Under the pieces are notes generated by a model. That model was not told the origin of the DNA, made no database searches, and worked only from the letters and a program-made list of their open reading frames with translations. Positions 12,612 to 22,190 of a stretch of 64,000 nt of DNA are shown one piece after another. The stretch comes from Diphasiastrum complanatum (taxonomy: Eukaryota; Streptophyta; Lycopodiopsida; Lycopodiales; Lycopodiaceae). The stretch lies in contig CM055097.1 in NCBI GenBank assembly GCA_029204225.1, forward strand, positions 74,110,973-74,174,972. The letters run 5' to 3'. The stretch's first letter is position 1. Each line of letters opens with the position of its first letter. Both the position numbers and the translations under genes were made by a program.

Positions 12612-15600
12612 ACCTTCAATAACATCAGTGGAGACCAAAATGGTTTATGTGACCAAATAATCAAAGCAAATGTCAATGTCTTTTAAAATCCGATAACTAG
12701 AGTAAAACTATTCTAGAGTCAACTTCAACTGATAGAAGTATTCACATTTAGTATAAACTTTAATAACAAAGTTATGGAGAATGCCCAGATTTTCATGATT
12801 ATAAAAGCTAGTTCAAGAATGCAAGGACTAGTAAAAAAAAGCCCTTGAAGTTTTCACGAAGTAGATGTAAGCTGTCCCATTCTTAAAAACAATGATGTTT
12901 TGTTTCCACTTGATCATTCTTGCAAAGTGAGCAAGTGTGTGACTCCCAAGCAAGCTTTAGATTGCACCATCTTCTCATTTCTAATCTACGCTCATGTAAT
13001 TTCATACAAAGTCAAGAAATGGCTTGCTTCTTCTCATGGAAATGTCTTCTGTCTGTAGGCCCACCAACATTAGATGAGAGACTTGGGACAGCTACACTCA
13101 CTCCTCACACAAAGTAAATATATATACAAAATGCTTGAAACTTCAGTTTAATAGATACCAAGCCTGACAGAACTCCTGTGCAGGTTAGACTATCTTAAGA
13201 TGATACAAGTGGAGAAAAAGATTCTGATAAAACTGTACATAGGCAGCGGATGGTGTGCCGTGGTACGACACCTGGACCCCACAGCACCTGTGTCGTGGGG
13301 TACTTTGCTATACGGGCAGTTAGTATGCAATATCACCTTGTAAGCTTAAGGGCCCATTATAGAATGGCTTTTAAAGTCCATACGAGTTTGACTATTTGCC
13401 TTCTCTTCTAGTAAGAGAATGGCGGTTGGCTATTCATTCTTGGAATAAAGACCCATCTATTTGTATTCCACATTGGGAAAGCATTCTTGTTCTTGGTTAA
13501 ATAGAATCTCTACTCCTCCATGACCTCTCTAGAGAAGGCTTGGTCTATGGCTGTCCACATTTTTCATATTTTAATTATGTTCAACGTTCTTGATTGTATG
13601 CAAAATAGCATCAGCCTATAAGCATTAAAAATCACCTACAATTTCAGCATTCAATAAAATTTTGGCATTGCTTTTGTAGCGTAGTTGTCGCAGGACTCTT
13701 TGATTATGTTATTGGATGTGTAAGTAGTTGAGTGTACCTTGATTGTGAAATGATTCAACAAGTACAACGACTTCAATTTGCATGGAAGCACCTAGCCAGC
13801 TCATCATTGGGTAAATGTGTAAGTAATTGACAGTACTGATGGCTTAGTGTAGTCAAGTACCAAGGCATAGACCAACAATTGTACTCTTTATCTCACTAAC
13901 GACTTATAGTCAACTGTATTGGCTACAGAAAGTAGACGATTGTACTATTTACTCCGTAGGATAGATGAGAAGTCAAGAAAATTGGCTTCTCAAGTAGATG
14001 AAGGGACTATTTATTCAATGGGAGAACTACTTGATCAAAGAGACTAGTCCTCCAAATGTTTTTAGAAATCAGGTCCCCCAACTCCATCTACTTTTATTGT
14101 TCAAGTATGTGTTGTAAAACGTGAAGAAAGATGTTCGCAAAAAGCAACGCATTGACTAGCCTTCAGTGCCACTAACATGAGTTGCGTGTGAAGCCTTGCA
14201 CATGCTAGTAAGGGGAGTGGAGACCTAGTGCTCAATCCTAGAACTTGTAGAGTTCATAGTTTCTAGTTGTATGTCTCTAGTTGTTGACTTGTGGATAAGC
14301 CAGTCACTTAGCTGTCATAGTTGGCCTAGCTTTGAAGGATGACTACTAGAGCTCATTGCCCAAGAGCCTTAAATTGAAAAAAAGTTGATTTTACCGTTCT
14401 GGCAGAAAAGAATGTGCACCAAAACAATAGTGTTTTTGGATTGACTGGAGGAACCAAATTGCTACAACAGTGTGGAGAGACACCTAGCCAAAAACTATGA
14501 ACTCTAAAAGTTCTAGGATTTGGCACTAGGTCTCAACTCCCCTTACTAGCATGTGCAAGGTTTCACACCCGACTCATGTTGGTGGCACCGAAGGCTAGGC
14601 AATGGCAATCTGAATGTACCTTTCCACATATGATCAATAAAGATGAGCACCTTGGGACCGATAGCCATTGTTGCCAAGTCCAAGTGGAATGAACGATTCA
14701 AAAACTTTCAATGGCAACAAGCATGACAACATCATATGTGAGTGACATGCTTGTCGTTATGCTTGTTGAGTTTCTCTCACTTACTTTGTTCTCGTGTTTC
14801 GTTGATTGGCATGTTAGCTTGGTTGGATATGGAAACAACTCCTGATATGTTGGTTGGCTTGGCTAGATGTGTTGGGGAGAGCTTCATGGAGCTCATGCTT
14901 GCATGGTGCTAAGTTTAATCTTTGTTGTGCTTGTATTGGATATCGAAGTCAGGTTAGTCTTCCAAGACACTCGTCTCATGAATTGTATGTTGGATGTCAC
15001 TTCCTTCTTTTACAATTTGAAGCCATTGATAAAAATATGGACTTTGACACATTCAAACTCCATAGCATTTTTGAGTCAATTAACAAGAACGTATATAGAT
15101 GGGTCTCTAAGCAACATATTTTTGGCAAAAAGGCGAAACAGGAATAGAAGACAAAAGCATATAACTACTAAGCAAGTGGCAAAAAAACTACACTCCTTCA
15201 CTATCACACCACTTTTGATTTTCAAGAAAGATGTGATAGGTAGAAGAAAAACTTTTGAAAACATGCGAATTTCTCACGAGAAGCTAGTCATGGTTATAAA
15301 CTAGTTCAAGCCCATGTTCTATGAATTGGTCACTCTTGTTAGTAATCATGCAAAACTATAGTAGGCTCACAAGGTTTTGGGTGAAATAGCAAGGAGCTGG
15401 TTATGAACATAACCATGTTGGTGATGGCATCGGCAAGCTAACTAGCATGGTGATGACATTAGTGAGGAGTTGGTTGTCTATAACTATAATGGTGATGACA
15501 TTGGTAGAGAGCCAGTTACGTCCATGACCATCATTGTCACGAGGCATCTGTAAGAATCCCCATCGATGAATCCGGTCATTGCTAAGACACAATCAGGTGA

Positions 15601-18600
15601 CAAATGCTTCGTTGCCGCCCCACCATAGAGGTACTGCCACCTCTCCCCCGTGCACTAGAGCCATAGACAACCATCAAGCATGCTTGGATCTCCGATAAGC
15701 CACGATGTCCCATACCACCGTACCTTACCCTCGACCCTCACCTACCTTCATCCTGAGGCCTAGATTAACGTCCCAACCTAACCACCAGTGGAAGAGCTCT
15801 TCATTCTCCTGGAGAGAATGAATAACAAGCTCTTGTCCACCTCTATATACATAGTCCAAGTGGGGTCACCTCAGTCTGTTGCTGACAAAGACTTGGTGCC
15901 AATAGTTCTGAATAGCTTGTCATATGCTTATCAGAACTTTGTGATGACGATATCTGTGAGAGAGAAGATCCCTACCTATGAAGAAGTCTATGGTCTCTTG
16001 TTACAGGAGGAGATGAGGAGAATTAATCTCTCCAAGAGGGAAGATTTCCAGAAGCATGCCTTTGCTTCTAAGAAGAAGCAAAATCCAGCTAAGGACAAGA
16101 AGAAAGGTAAAGGCAAGAACAAAGGAGCACCACAAACACTTGAGCAAGGAATGGAGAACTTGCAGATGTCAAAAGCACAATCCTCCTTGAATACTTCTTC
16201 CACACCTCGAAGGGGAATTGCAATTACTGTGGTAAATATGGACACTTTGCTTTTGAGTGCAGGAAGAAGCTTGCAGAGCAAAAGAAGGGCACAAAGAAGC
16301 AAGGAGGAAATGTTGTTGAGAGTGTTGCAAGAGAGGAGCAAAGTGACATAAGTCAAGCTGAGTTATTCTCTGTTGCATTGGCCTCACAAGCTACAACAGG
16401 TGGTTGGTACATTGACTCAGGTGCTTCAAAGCACATGACCCCTCATAGGGATTGATTTGATACCTTTGTGGGAATTTGTGATGGACAAGAGGTGTGCCTA
16501 GGTGACAACTCAACACTCAAGGTCAAGGGAAAGGGCACAGTACCTGTAAAGCTTCCATCAGGAGAAGTCAAAGTCATTAAGAATGTCTTATATGTACCAG
16601 GACTTGCTAAAAATCTTCTTTTAGTAGGAGCTATCACTCAAAAAAATATGAAAGTAGAATTTGATGCTACTTATTGTCTTGTGTTGGACTTGAGTGATAA
16701 TATGAAGGTTGTGGCCAAAGGATTGCAGGAAGATTATCTATACAAGTTGTACAATTCTATCCCTAGTCAGCATGCTTATATAGCAAAAGGAAGTGATGTG
16801 GATAGATTGTGGCATGAGAGGTATGGACATCTTGGCTACCAAAGCATGCAGGTGTTGAACCAGCATCATATGGTGGAGGGGCTTCCAGTTGTTAAGCCAA
16901 GCTCTTCAGTTTGCGAGGCTTGCGCTATGGGAAAACAGCAAAGACATAAGTTTCCCAAGGAAAGCACCACCAGGGCAGCAGGCATACTTGACTTGATTTC
17001 AGATTTGTGGGGGCCAACCCAAACAAAATCTGCAGGGGGGGGATATTACTTTATGACCTTTATTGATAACTTCTCACGCAAGATTTGGATTTATTTCTTG
17101 AAGTTAAAATCTGAAGCATTCAAGTACTTCCTGCATTTCAAAGCTTTGGTAGAAGAACATTCAGGAAAGAAGATAAAGATGCTCAGGTCAGACGGTGGTG
17201 GAGAGCTCATTAAGGCAGAATTTGTGGAATTCTGCAAGGCCAATGGGATCAAAAGGCAGCTTACAGCTCCTCATACCCCTCAGCAAAACGGCGTAGCAGA
17301 GAGAAAGAACCGAACTTGTGGAGTGTGCAAGGTGCGTGCTCAAGGCAAAGGGGTTGTCCAACTCGTTTTGGGGCGAGGCAATGCACACAGCAGTGTTTCT
17401 GTTGAATAGAAGTCTAACAAAAGCTGTGGAAGGCAAGACTCCAGAAGAGGCATTTAGTGGCATCAAGCCCAAGGCGGGCGCTTTGCGAGTGTTTGGTTGT
17501 ACGGCCTATGCCCATATTCCCAAGGATAACAGGAAGAAGCTGGATGCAAAATCAAAAAAGTGTATTTTCTTGGGATACAGTGAAGAAAGCAAAGCTTACC
17601 AACTTTACGATCTTACTAGCAAGAAGAGGATCATAGGTCGAGATGTGATCTTTGAAGAAGATCAAACGCCTCCTATAGAGGAACTTGAGATGGAGGATGG
17701 TACTAGTGAATTTGTGCCAATACTTGATGATCCACATCCATATATTGGAGAGCCAAGATGATCATATGAGTGATCAAGAGGAAGAATCCGAGAAGGCTAG
17801 GAAGCGGAAGGAAAGGGGCATATAAGCAGCTTGTGGGTAGCCTGATTTATCTCACCACTACGAGACCAGACATTTCCTATGCGGTTGGTGTAGCAAGCCA
17901 GTTCATGAGTTCTCCAACTGAAGCAAATTGGAAAGCAGCCAAGAGGACTTTGAGGTATGTCAAAGGGACAACCTGCTATGGGATTGAGTACACAGATGAT
18001 GGAAAGCTTCAACTTGGAGGCTTTACCGATTCGGATTGGGCAGGTGATAGGGATGATCGAAAGCTGACCACAGGTTACACTTTCAACCTTGGTTCAGGGG
18101 CCATTTCTTGGTGCAGCAAGAAACAGCCCACAGTTACCTTATCATCGACAGAGGCTGAGTACAGGGCAGCGGCAAAAGCTACCTGCGAGGCAATATGGCT
18201 CAGGAGACTTCTTGGGGAGGAGCAGATTCCACAGGATGGTCCTACTATTCTTCAGTGTGACAGCCAGAGTTGCATTCAGCTTGCCAAAAATCCTGTGTAC
18301 CATGGTCGTACGAAGCATATTGAGGTGGATCAGCACTTCTTACGAGAGAAGATACAAAGCGGAGAAATTCAGCTCAAGTACTGTGATACCAATGATCAAG
18401 CAGCAGATATCTTTACTAAGGCACTTAGTAGAGAACGGGACAAAAAGCAAAGTTGTTCATAGCGACCATACCATGAATACTAAGCTGTCCTAGCACATCA
18501 ACGAGAGAATTAAATCAACAAAAATTTAAGTTGAAACGATTAACCTTATTCACAATGATCGGTGGCTCTGATACCAAATGTTAGAATCCACCTCGTCGAA

Positions 18601-20817
18601 TTGAGTCATTGCTAAGACACAATCAGATGACAAACACTTTGTTACCACCCTCCAACCAAAGGAGTCATGCCTAATCAAATACACACATCAGTTGTGCACA
18701 CTGATGTGGGTCCATAACAAAGAGCCACCTCGCACCAATAGGACATTGACAGGTGGCACCAAATTGACCTATAGCTCCACATCAGAGTCCTATCTCACAG
18801 AATGAGTCCGTCACTTTAGGTATTCCGTTACATGCCCTTATGGGTGTAACAACATCTAACATTTATTGAAGAACCATGTAAAATATGTAGAGCAAATCTA
18901 CCAAATAACATGTTTCTATCTACACTAAAACTGAGAATTGCTACTACCATATCAAAAATGCCAATTGAGACAACTACAACACAATCATCTATAGTGCAAA
19001 ATCTTGAACACGATTGCTCTATTGATGACAAGGTTGCATCGAACCGCGGTTCGAACCACTGAATCGTTAGGTACCGGTTCGAGCCGGTTTTGCTGCATTT
19101 TTGGCCCTCATGGTTTCTGGTAGCCTTGGATCTAATCAAGAATGTATCATAGTGGTTTTTTGTTATCTCTATCTTATTTGAATCGTTAAACAAAACTAGA
19201 ACCTTGTATTAAGCTCCTACCAAATGATTTGAAAAAACCCCTAATCTCTTTCAAATCTCACAAGAAAAGCAGAAATAATTGGGGGGGAGATTTCAGATTT
19301 TCAGAGAATCGGCATGTTGGAATCGAGGTTCAAATTTAGAATCTATTTAAAAAAATGTTCAAACGTTTTTTCGATTTGAACCGAGCTAGCTGGTTCGAAT
19401 CGCCCGATTCGAATTGGCTTGTAACCTTGAGATTATATGAACTTAAAATTGTAATGCCTAAGATTGAAGAAAAAGGTATCCATGAAGCAACATGTTGCAA
19501 CTCTTAAAAGTTAAGGATTTGCACAAGAGATTAGTAATCATTGAAGAAGAAGTTTAAAAGTGCTAAGTTTAAACATCCTATGGAAATTACGGCCAAACCC
19601 AATTCGAAGGCATAGTCGGTGGACTGAGGACTCGGCGTCATCTCCACTTTCGTTTCCTAAAAAAATTATGAACATGCTCATAAAAAAATTTGAGTTTGAA
19701 CAGCCACCTCATGTTTTCTCTTGGCTTATTATTAATTCAAGAATCCATAAAGACATTTCTCGGTGCTTATTCCTTTAGTTAACAAAGGTGTGAGAGCTAT
19801 GAAAATATGCAAATACCAACTTAGGTTAGCATTCAAGGCCCAACTTGGGGCCAACTTGAGAACACACCCCTTGCCACATTGAGGGCCTCACATGTGTGTG
19901 TGAATTCCAATAAGTAATAGGTACAAATTTGTCTAACAATAACATTCATTTAATTAGTTTGAAAGTTTAAGTGATTTTGTTGGCTAGATTTACATGCACC
20001 TAGACCATTGATAATAGATGGCTAAGATGGTGAGATCACCTCTAAGAAATTAGCGCTCTTCTTGACGCCTTCCCTGGCCGCATTTACTCCATGAACCTGC
20101 ACCCACAATTAGGTATCAGCTGACAGGCGCTTAGACTTTGCCAAAGAAGTTAACCGAAAATTATGTGAGAAAAAGTGGAACGACCTGCATGAGAAGTTTA
20201 ACTCTGTCCAAAGGAGCAGTAACGGTCTTGGCTGCCGCTCCAGCAAGTGCACCAGCCAAGAACAACGCTAAATCCTTGGGTACGTAATTCAGAAGAGCAA
20301 CAGGATGCTTAAGAAGCAGTCCAATGCTTGGTTGGACGACTAGTGTGCTCTCTAGTGGCTTTGCTGATGCTACTGTCGTAGCAGATGAAATTGAAGCAAG
20401 GCACAAACGGCGCACATCACGTCGGCGATCCATGCATGTCAGTGAAGAAGAGGGGCTTCTCACCCAACGCCTCCACAATGGTCGAAAGCTTGTCCTTGCC
20501 GAGTATGTGGTTGATTGTTGGCCAAGACTCACCGTCGCCTGCGAGCGCTTGCTCCCTAAACCCTGAACCCCGTCTTCAATGTGCCTGCATCCATTGGTCC
20601 ATGCCGAAACCAAAGCGCCCGCCAGCGGCTCCAATGCATTTTCTAGGCCTGAATCTAACGCAATCCAAGACCGCTTTACATCACAAACACGCGCATCCAG
20701 ATCCGGTGTTCCTAAATCACGCCCGCTCTGGCATGCCAAACCGGCTGCTGCTGCTGATGATGATGAGGAGCAAGCATTGCCTAACTGAAAAGCGGTGATG
20801 GAGCGCGGCTCCCTCAT
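7728..20817 (-). CDS. TAAC: Plastid ADP/ATP-PAPS carrier, TAAC/PAPST type (10 exons)
   Basis: Mitochondrial-carrier-family transporter of the plant TAAC/PAPST1 group, known to sit in plastid envelope or thylakoid membranes and exchange ATP/ADP and PAPS. I assembled ten exons by splice sites: 20185-20817, 20040-20096, 9689-9751, 9413-9469, 9160-9243, 8818-8886, 8473-8585, 8165-8334, 7980-8058 and 7728-7854. All nine introns are GT-AG and the joined frame is open for 483 codons before TGA. Three carrier signatures are present: PLDRVK (exon 1), PLDTLR (exon 6) and PLDTVRR followed by QMQM (exon 8). A long Ser/Ala-rich N-terminal extension fits a plastid transit peptide and makes it longer than the roughly 415-residue Arabidopsis protein as I remember it. 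Intron 2 is 10.3 kb because of insertions. Start chosen as the first ATG of the exon 1 frame; a later start is possible. Confidence 0.9.
7980..8058 (-). CDS. TAAC: Carrier exon 9
   Basis: GIVARDGLVGLYRGFVPNAL then KNLPSS, the final matrix loop. Acceptor CGTCAG, donor AGCAG/GTACTA, ending in phase 2. Confidence 0.9.
8165..8334 (-). CDS. TAAC: Carrier exon 8 (third signature)
   Basis: Begins VKKSIPEEARKK and contains CYPLDTVRRQMQM, the third signature together with the nucleotide-carrier-like RRQMQM stretch. Ends in phase 1 (G) at CCAG/GTATGC. Confidence 0.9.
8473..8585 (-). CDS. TAAC: Carrier exon 7
   Basis: EEGLGSLYRGLGPSLLGIAP then YIAVNFCVFD, the loop and fourth helix. It ends in phase 2 (CT) at GACCT/GTGAGT; the next exon supplies A to restore Leu. 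Confidence 0.9.
8818..8886 (-). CDS. TAAC: Carrier exon 6 (23 codons, second signature)
   Basis: VTYPLDTLRLRMAV carries the second Px[DE]xx[RK] signature. Acceptor CCACAG, donor TACCAG/GTAAGC. Confidence 0.9.
9160..9243 (-). CDS. TAAC: Carrier exon 5 (28 codons)
   Basis: Starts KLFRKNGTELS and ends with GRLAAGACAGMTSTL, the start of carrier repeat 2. Acceptor GTTCAG, donor ACTCTG/GTTGGT. Confidence 0.9.
9413..9469 (-). CDS. TAAC: Carrier exon 4 (19 codons)
   Basis: VIRVIPYSAVQLFAYEFYK, the second transmembrane helix of the first repeat with the RxxPYSAxQ motif. Acceptor GGGCAG, donor TACAAG/GTCTGT. Confidence 0.9.
9689..9751 (-). CDS. TAAC: Carrier exon 3 (21 codons)
   Basis: AIMKIGKEEGIMGYWKGNLP followed by Gln: the conserved EGxxGYWKGN matrix-loop motif of the first carrier repeat. 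Acceptor CAACAG/GCT, donor CCGCAG/GTAGCT, both phase 0. Confidence 0.9.
9752..10979 (-). other. Carrier intron 2, left part
   Basis: Intronic, no coding signal. It contains the (AG)n run at 10,193-10,247 and, around 10,620-10,690, three copies of a GGTTCGAACC-like palindromic motif. Confidence 0.6.
10193..10247. repeat. (AG)n microsatellite
   Basis: About 55 bases of perfect AG repeats inside intron 2 of the carrier gene. Confidence 0.97.
10980..12470 (-). mobile_element. LINE (non-LTR retrotransposon) remnant
   Basis: Minus-strand fragments in LINE order. At about 12,470-12,030 an endonuclease part: LIGGFNACTTSLQA (the GDFNA-type motif with Asp lost), then SGIQQFRTSGCFTYDSTGSQ and DHKPIVSAI (the SDHxPI motif). 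At about 11,850-11,400 the linker to reverse transcriptase, with NNIKKGLKMILNGKATDTEG and a following ELFEWGGD, as in plant L1-type elements. At 11,223-10,981 a further frame that is probably RT. Stops and frameshifts throughout; no poly(A) tail located. It sits in the carrier intron, on the same strand as that gene. Confidence 0.6.
12569..12608. repeat. (GA)n microsatellite
   Basis: About 40 bases of perfect GA repeats just outside the LINE endonuclease fragment. Confidence 0.97.
12610..14149. other. Carrier intron 2, no feature recognised
   Basis: No coding signal, repeat or motif that I can support. Confidence 0.5.
14150..14604. mobile_element. Inverted-repeat (foldback/MITE-like) element
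   Basis: The stretch 14,150-14,278 is repeated as its reverse complement at 14,476-14,604, about 129 bp per arm and roughly 85-90 percent identical by eye. For example CTTGCACATGCTAGTAAGGG in the left arm is matched exactly in the right arm. The arms enclose about 200 bp with no reading frame. It lies within intron 2 of the carrier gene. No clear target-site duplication was found. Confidence 0.75.
14605..15400. other. Carrier intron 2, no feature supported
   Basis: Two overlapping plus-strand frames of about 100-145 codons exist at 14,854-15,304 but their products look like nothing known and are probably chance. Confidence 0.45.
15400..15548. repeat. Degenerate ~45-60 bp tandem units
   Basis: Three to four diverged units share a core like ATAATGGTGATGACATTGG preceded by GAG[C/T]TGGTTA. 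Low identity, so boundaries are approximate. Confidence 0.45.
15549..15650. mobile_element. LTR fragment, partner of the LTR at 18.6 kb
   Basis: Starts TGTAAGAATCC and contains GTCATTGCTAAGACACAATC, matching the left part of the LTR at 18,579-18,861 in the same orientation for about 70 bp at roughly 80 percent identity. After about 15,625 similarity is lost. Confidence 0.6.
15788..16351 (+). pseudogene. Copia gag (UBN2 type) fragment
   Basis: Contains VLNSLSYAYQNFVMTISVRE and YEEVYGLLLQEEMRR, typical of copia gag, followed by a Lys-rich stretch. The CCHC zinc knuckle (CNYCGKYGHFAFEC) is present at about 16,215-16,260 but in another frame, so a frameshift separates it. The true gag start is missing. 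Confidence 0.8.
16390..17761 (+). pseudogene. Copia protease and integrase
   Basis: Protease active site DSGASKHMT is at about 16,415-16,440, followed by an in-frame stop at 16,453-16,455. The frame from 16,468 has the integrase zinc segment (WHERYGHLG ... CEACAMGKQ) and the core with all three acidic residues: the Asp in DLWGP, the Asp in RSDGGGE and the Glu in NGVAERKNR. A one-base loss at about 17,315 shifts the frame; the C-terminal part (FGCTAYAHIP, KCIFLGY) continues at 17,318-17,761. Confidence 0.85.
17770..18462 (+). pseudogene. Copia RNase H fragment
   Basis: Contains LVGSLIYLTTTRPDISY, then TDSDWAGD, TLSSTEAEYRA, CDSQSCIQLAKNPVYHGRTK and AADIFTKAL, all standard copia RNase H motifs including the catalytic Asp and Glu. 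The frame departs from the family after TKALSRE, marking the truncation. Confidence 0.85.
18565..18576 (-). other. Primer-binding site of a minus-strand LTR element
   Basis: GCTCTGATACCA, the reverse complement of the initiator Met tRNA site, two bases from the LTR start at 18,579. It is oriented opposite to the copia body that lies to its left. Confidence 0.8.
18579..18861 (-). mobile_element. 283-bp LTR with TGTTAG...CTAACA ends
   Basis: Begins TGTTAG and ends CTAACA, perfect 6-bp inverted termini, and is preceded on the left by a primer-binding site, so it is the 5' LTR of a minus-strand element. A diverged partial copy lies at 15,549. Between them is the plus-strand RT-less copia body, so the two elements are mixed or nested. 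Confidence 0.75.
18862..20039 (-). other. Carrier intron 2, right part
   Basis: Intronic. No coding signal. Around 19,035-19,095 and 19,370-19,425 it has clustered palindromes such as GGTTCGAACC and AACCGCGGTT, similar to those at 10.6 kb. Confidence 0.55.
20040..20096 (-). CDS. TAAC: Carrier exon 2 (19 codons)
   Basis: Too short to stand out as an open frame. An acceptor TGCAG precedes VHGVNAAREGVKKSANFLE and a GAG/GTGATC donor follows. The peptide matches the matrix loop that follows LLMQ in this family (HGxxxGxxxxKKxxxFxE). Intron 1 is only 88 bp. Confidence 0.85.
20185..20817 (-). CDS. TAAC: Carrier exon 1: transit peptide and first transmembrane helix
   Basis: Encodes 211 residues. The first 160 or so are rich in Ser, Ala and Arg and low in acidic residues, as expected for plastid targeting. 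The last part has LLKHPVALLNYVPKD, then FLAGALAGAAAKTVTAPLDR, the first carrier helix and signature. It ends in phase 0 after LLMQ at a CAG/GTCGTT donor. Confidence 0.85.
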
Positions 20818-21060
20818 GGAATCCTCTGCAAGTCTGCACGCGAGCGATCGCGCGCTCTCTCGCCCCTCTCGCTTTCCTCTTCTGTGTTCTTCTCTTTCTC
20901 GTTGTTATCTCCTCTTTTCTCCTTCGTTTTCCTGCTTCAGGAACTTGCAGTCGAACATCCCCCTGACTGACCGGGGGAATGGATGCAAGAGAACGGGAAG
21001 AGGAAAAGGTTAGGTAGCAACGGCAGTTAACGTCAATATATATTTTAAGTGCACCCGGTC
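20818..21060 (-). promoter_or_regulatory. Putative carrier promoter and 5' UTR
   Basis: On the minus strand, TATATATT-like sequence at 21,037-21,044 lies about 220 bp upstream of the carrier ATG and is the only good TATA candidate nearby. The stretch from there to the ATG is rich in CT/GA, as plant 5' UTRs often are. No transcript evidence. Confidence 0.4.
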
Positions 21061-21710
21061 GGATGTTAGCCACGAGTCAGGGTTGCCACTTGTACATTTA
21101 TCGACGATTTACAATAAACGTGGCAGGAATCGAATGGTTATTAGCAATCTAACCTTAGCGAGCTTAAGGTCGGGCCTGAGGCCAAGAAGGAAGGAAGATG
21201 ATACGTGTATGTATTGCATTACAACGTGCTCAAGCTCAAATGTTAATTTGTCGCGGTAATGCAACTGGTGCATCTGCTTCAGGGCATTCTACTCAACTTC
21301 CCGTGTATTCAACGCTACAAAGCAATGTTTTCTATGCTATTGGTGTCGTTTAAACTTGAATTTCCTAAGTTTTTAAGCAAATTTAGATCAGTTATATATT
21401 TACGTTTGCCTTTGGGCGTTCAATTTTTCTATCTTTAATCATGTACTTCTTGATGGGATTTTCCCATCTTTCTTTCAATAAAGTAATATACAATAATTTT
21501 TATTATTACCCAAATTGATCGCATATCAAGCTCCTGAAGAAACCAAGAGTTTCTATCTTTCAAAGCCTTGGCGTTTTTTCTTAGTTTTTTTTTCCTTTGC
21601 TGTCTTTTTCGCAACTGTGCATTTTGAACTAGGTTTCACACAGTCTGCATTTTTGGGTCATGAAGAAAATTCATCCCTAGGTCTAAAACACTTAGAAAAA
21701 TAGTTCTGAG
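21061..21710. other. No gene recognised
   Basis: A+T-rich intergenic sequence. Upstream of the carrier promoter and left of the repeat tract at 21.7 kb. Confidence 0.45.
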
Positions 21711-22190
21711 AACTTTTCCCGACACTGTTGCATTTTTCACATTTTTGCGAAAAAGGAGACAATCTCCCTAAAATGTCTTAGAAGGTTTAGACCCTTAGAA
21801 AATGGGACACTCACCCTTAGAAAAGCGACGTTTGCCTTAAAACTGGTTTTTGTCCTAAAGTAGCCTTTTTCGCCCTTTGGCTTTTTCTACTTTCGGAAAA
21901 AGCGACACCTACCCTTTAGAAAAGGGACATTGTCCTACTGTCACGTTTTTCGCCTTCCGAAAAAGCGACACTATCTTTAAAATGCCTTAAAATTATTTTA
22001 GACCTACCTTCGCATTTTTCTCCTTCTTTCTTGGGAAAAAGCGAAGGTGCCCTTAAAAAAGTGAAGGTGCCCTTGAAAAGCAAAGGTGTCCTCAAAAACA
22101 AAAGATGACACTGCCCTTAAAAACCTAAAAGGGTCTTTAAGCAAAAGCGAAAGCCTGCAGCGTAAAGGCACAAGTGCAACGGGCAAAAGG
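21711..22190. repeat. Degenerate repeats of a GAAAAAGCGAC/CCCTTAGAAAA theme
   Basis: About 480 bp made of imperfect units combining AAAAAGCGACAC, CCCTTAGAAAAGGGACA and GCGAAGGTGCCCTTAAAAA, in both direct and inverted orientation (TTTTTCGCCTT is the complement theme). It precedes a copia element and may be part of its 5' LTR. Confidence 0.6.

Larger units (their letters stand above)
15788..18462 (+). mobile_element. Copia element lacking reverse transcriptase, in carrier intron 2
   Basis: Plus-strand copia body opposite to the host gene: gag, zinc knuckle, protease, integrase, then directly RNase H. The reverse transcriptase core is missing between about 17,761 and 17,830, where the frame jumps from the region after integrase to the KQLVGSLIYLTTTRPD motif. 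The C-terminus of RNase H is cut at about 18,445 and no own LTRs flank it convincingly. It could not transpose by itself. Confidence 0.85.

Noticed and set aside
12920..13117. Small plus-strand frame in intron 2
   Set aside because: Short, no motif, and it lies in a region of decayed sequence.
19030..19425. Possible tRNA genes because of GGTTCGAA words
   Set aside because: No acceptor stem, D-arm or anticodon arm could be placed around them.
20385..20798. Plus-strand 137-codon frame at the carrier exon 1
   Set aside because: It is the opposite strand of a well supported coding exon.
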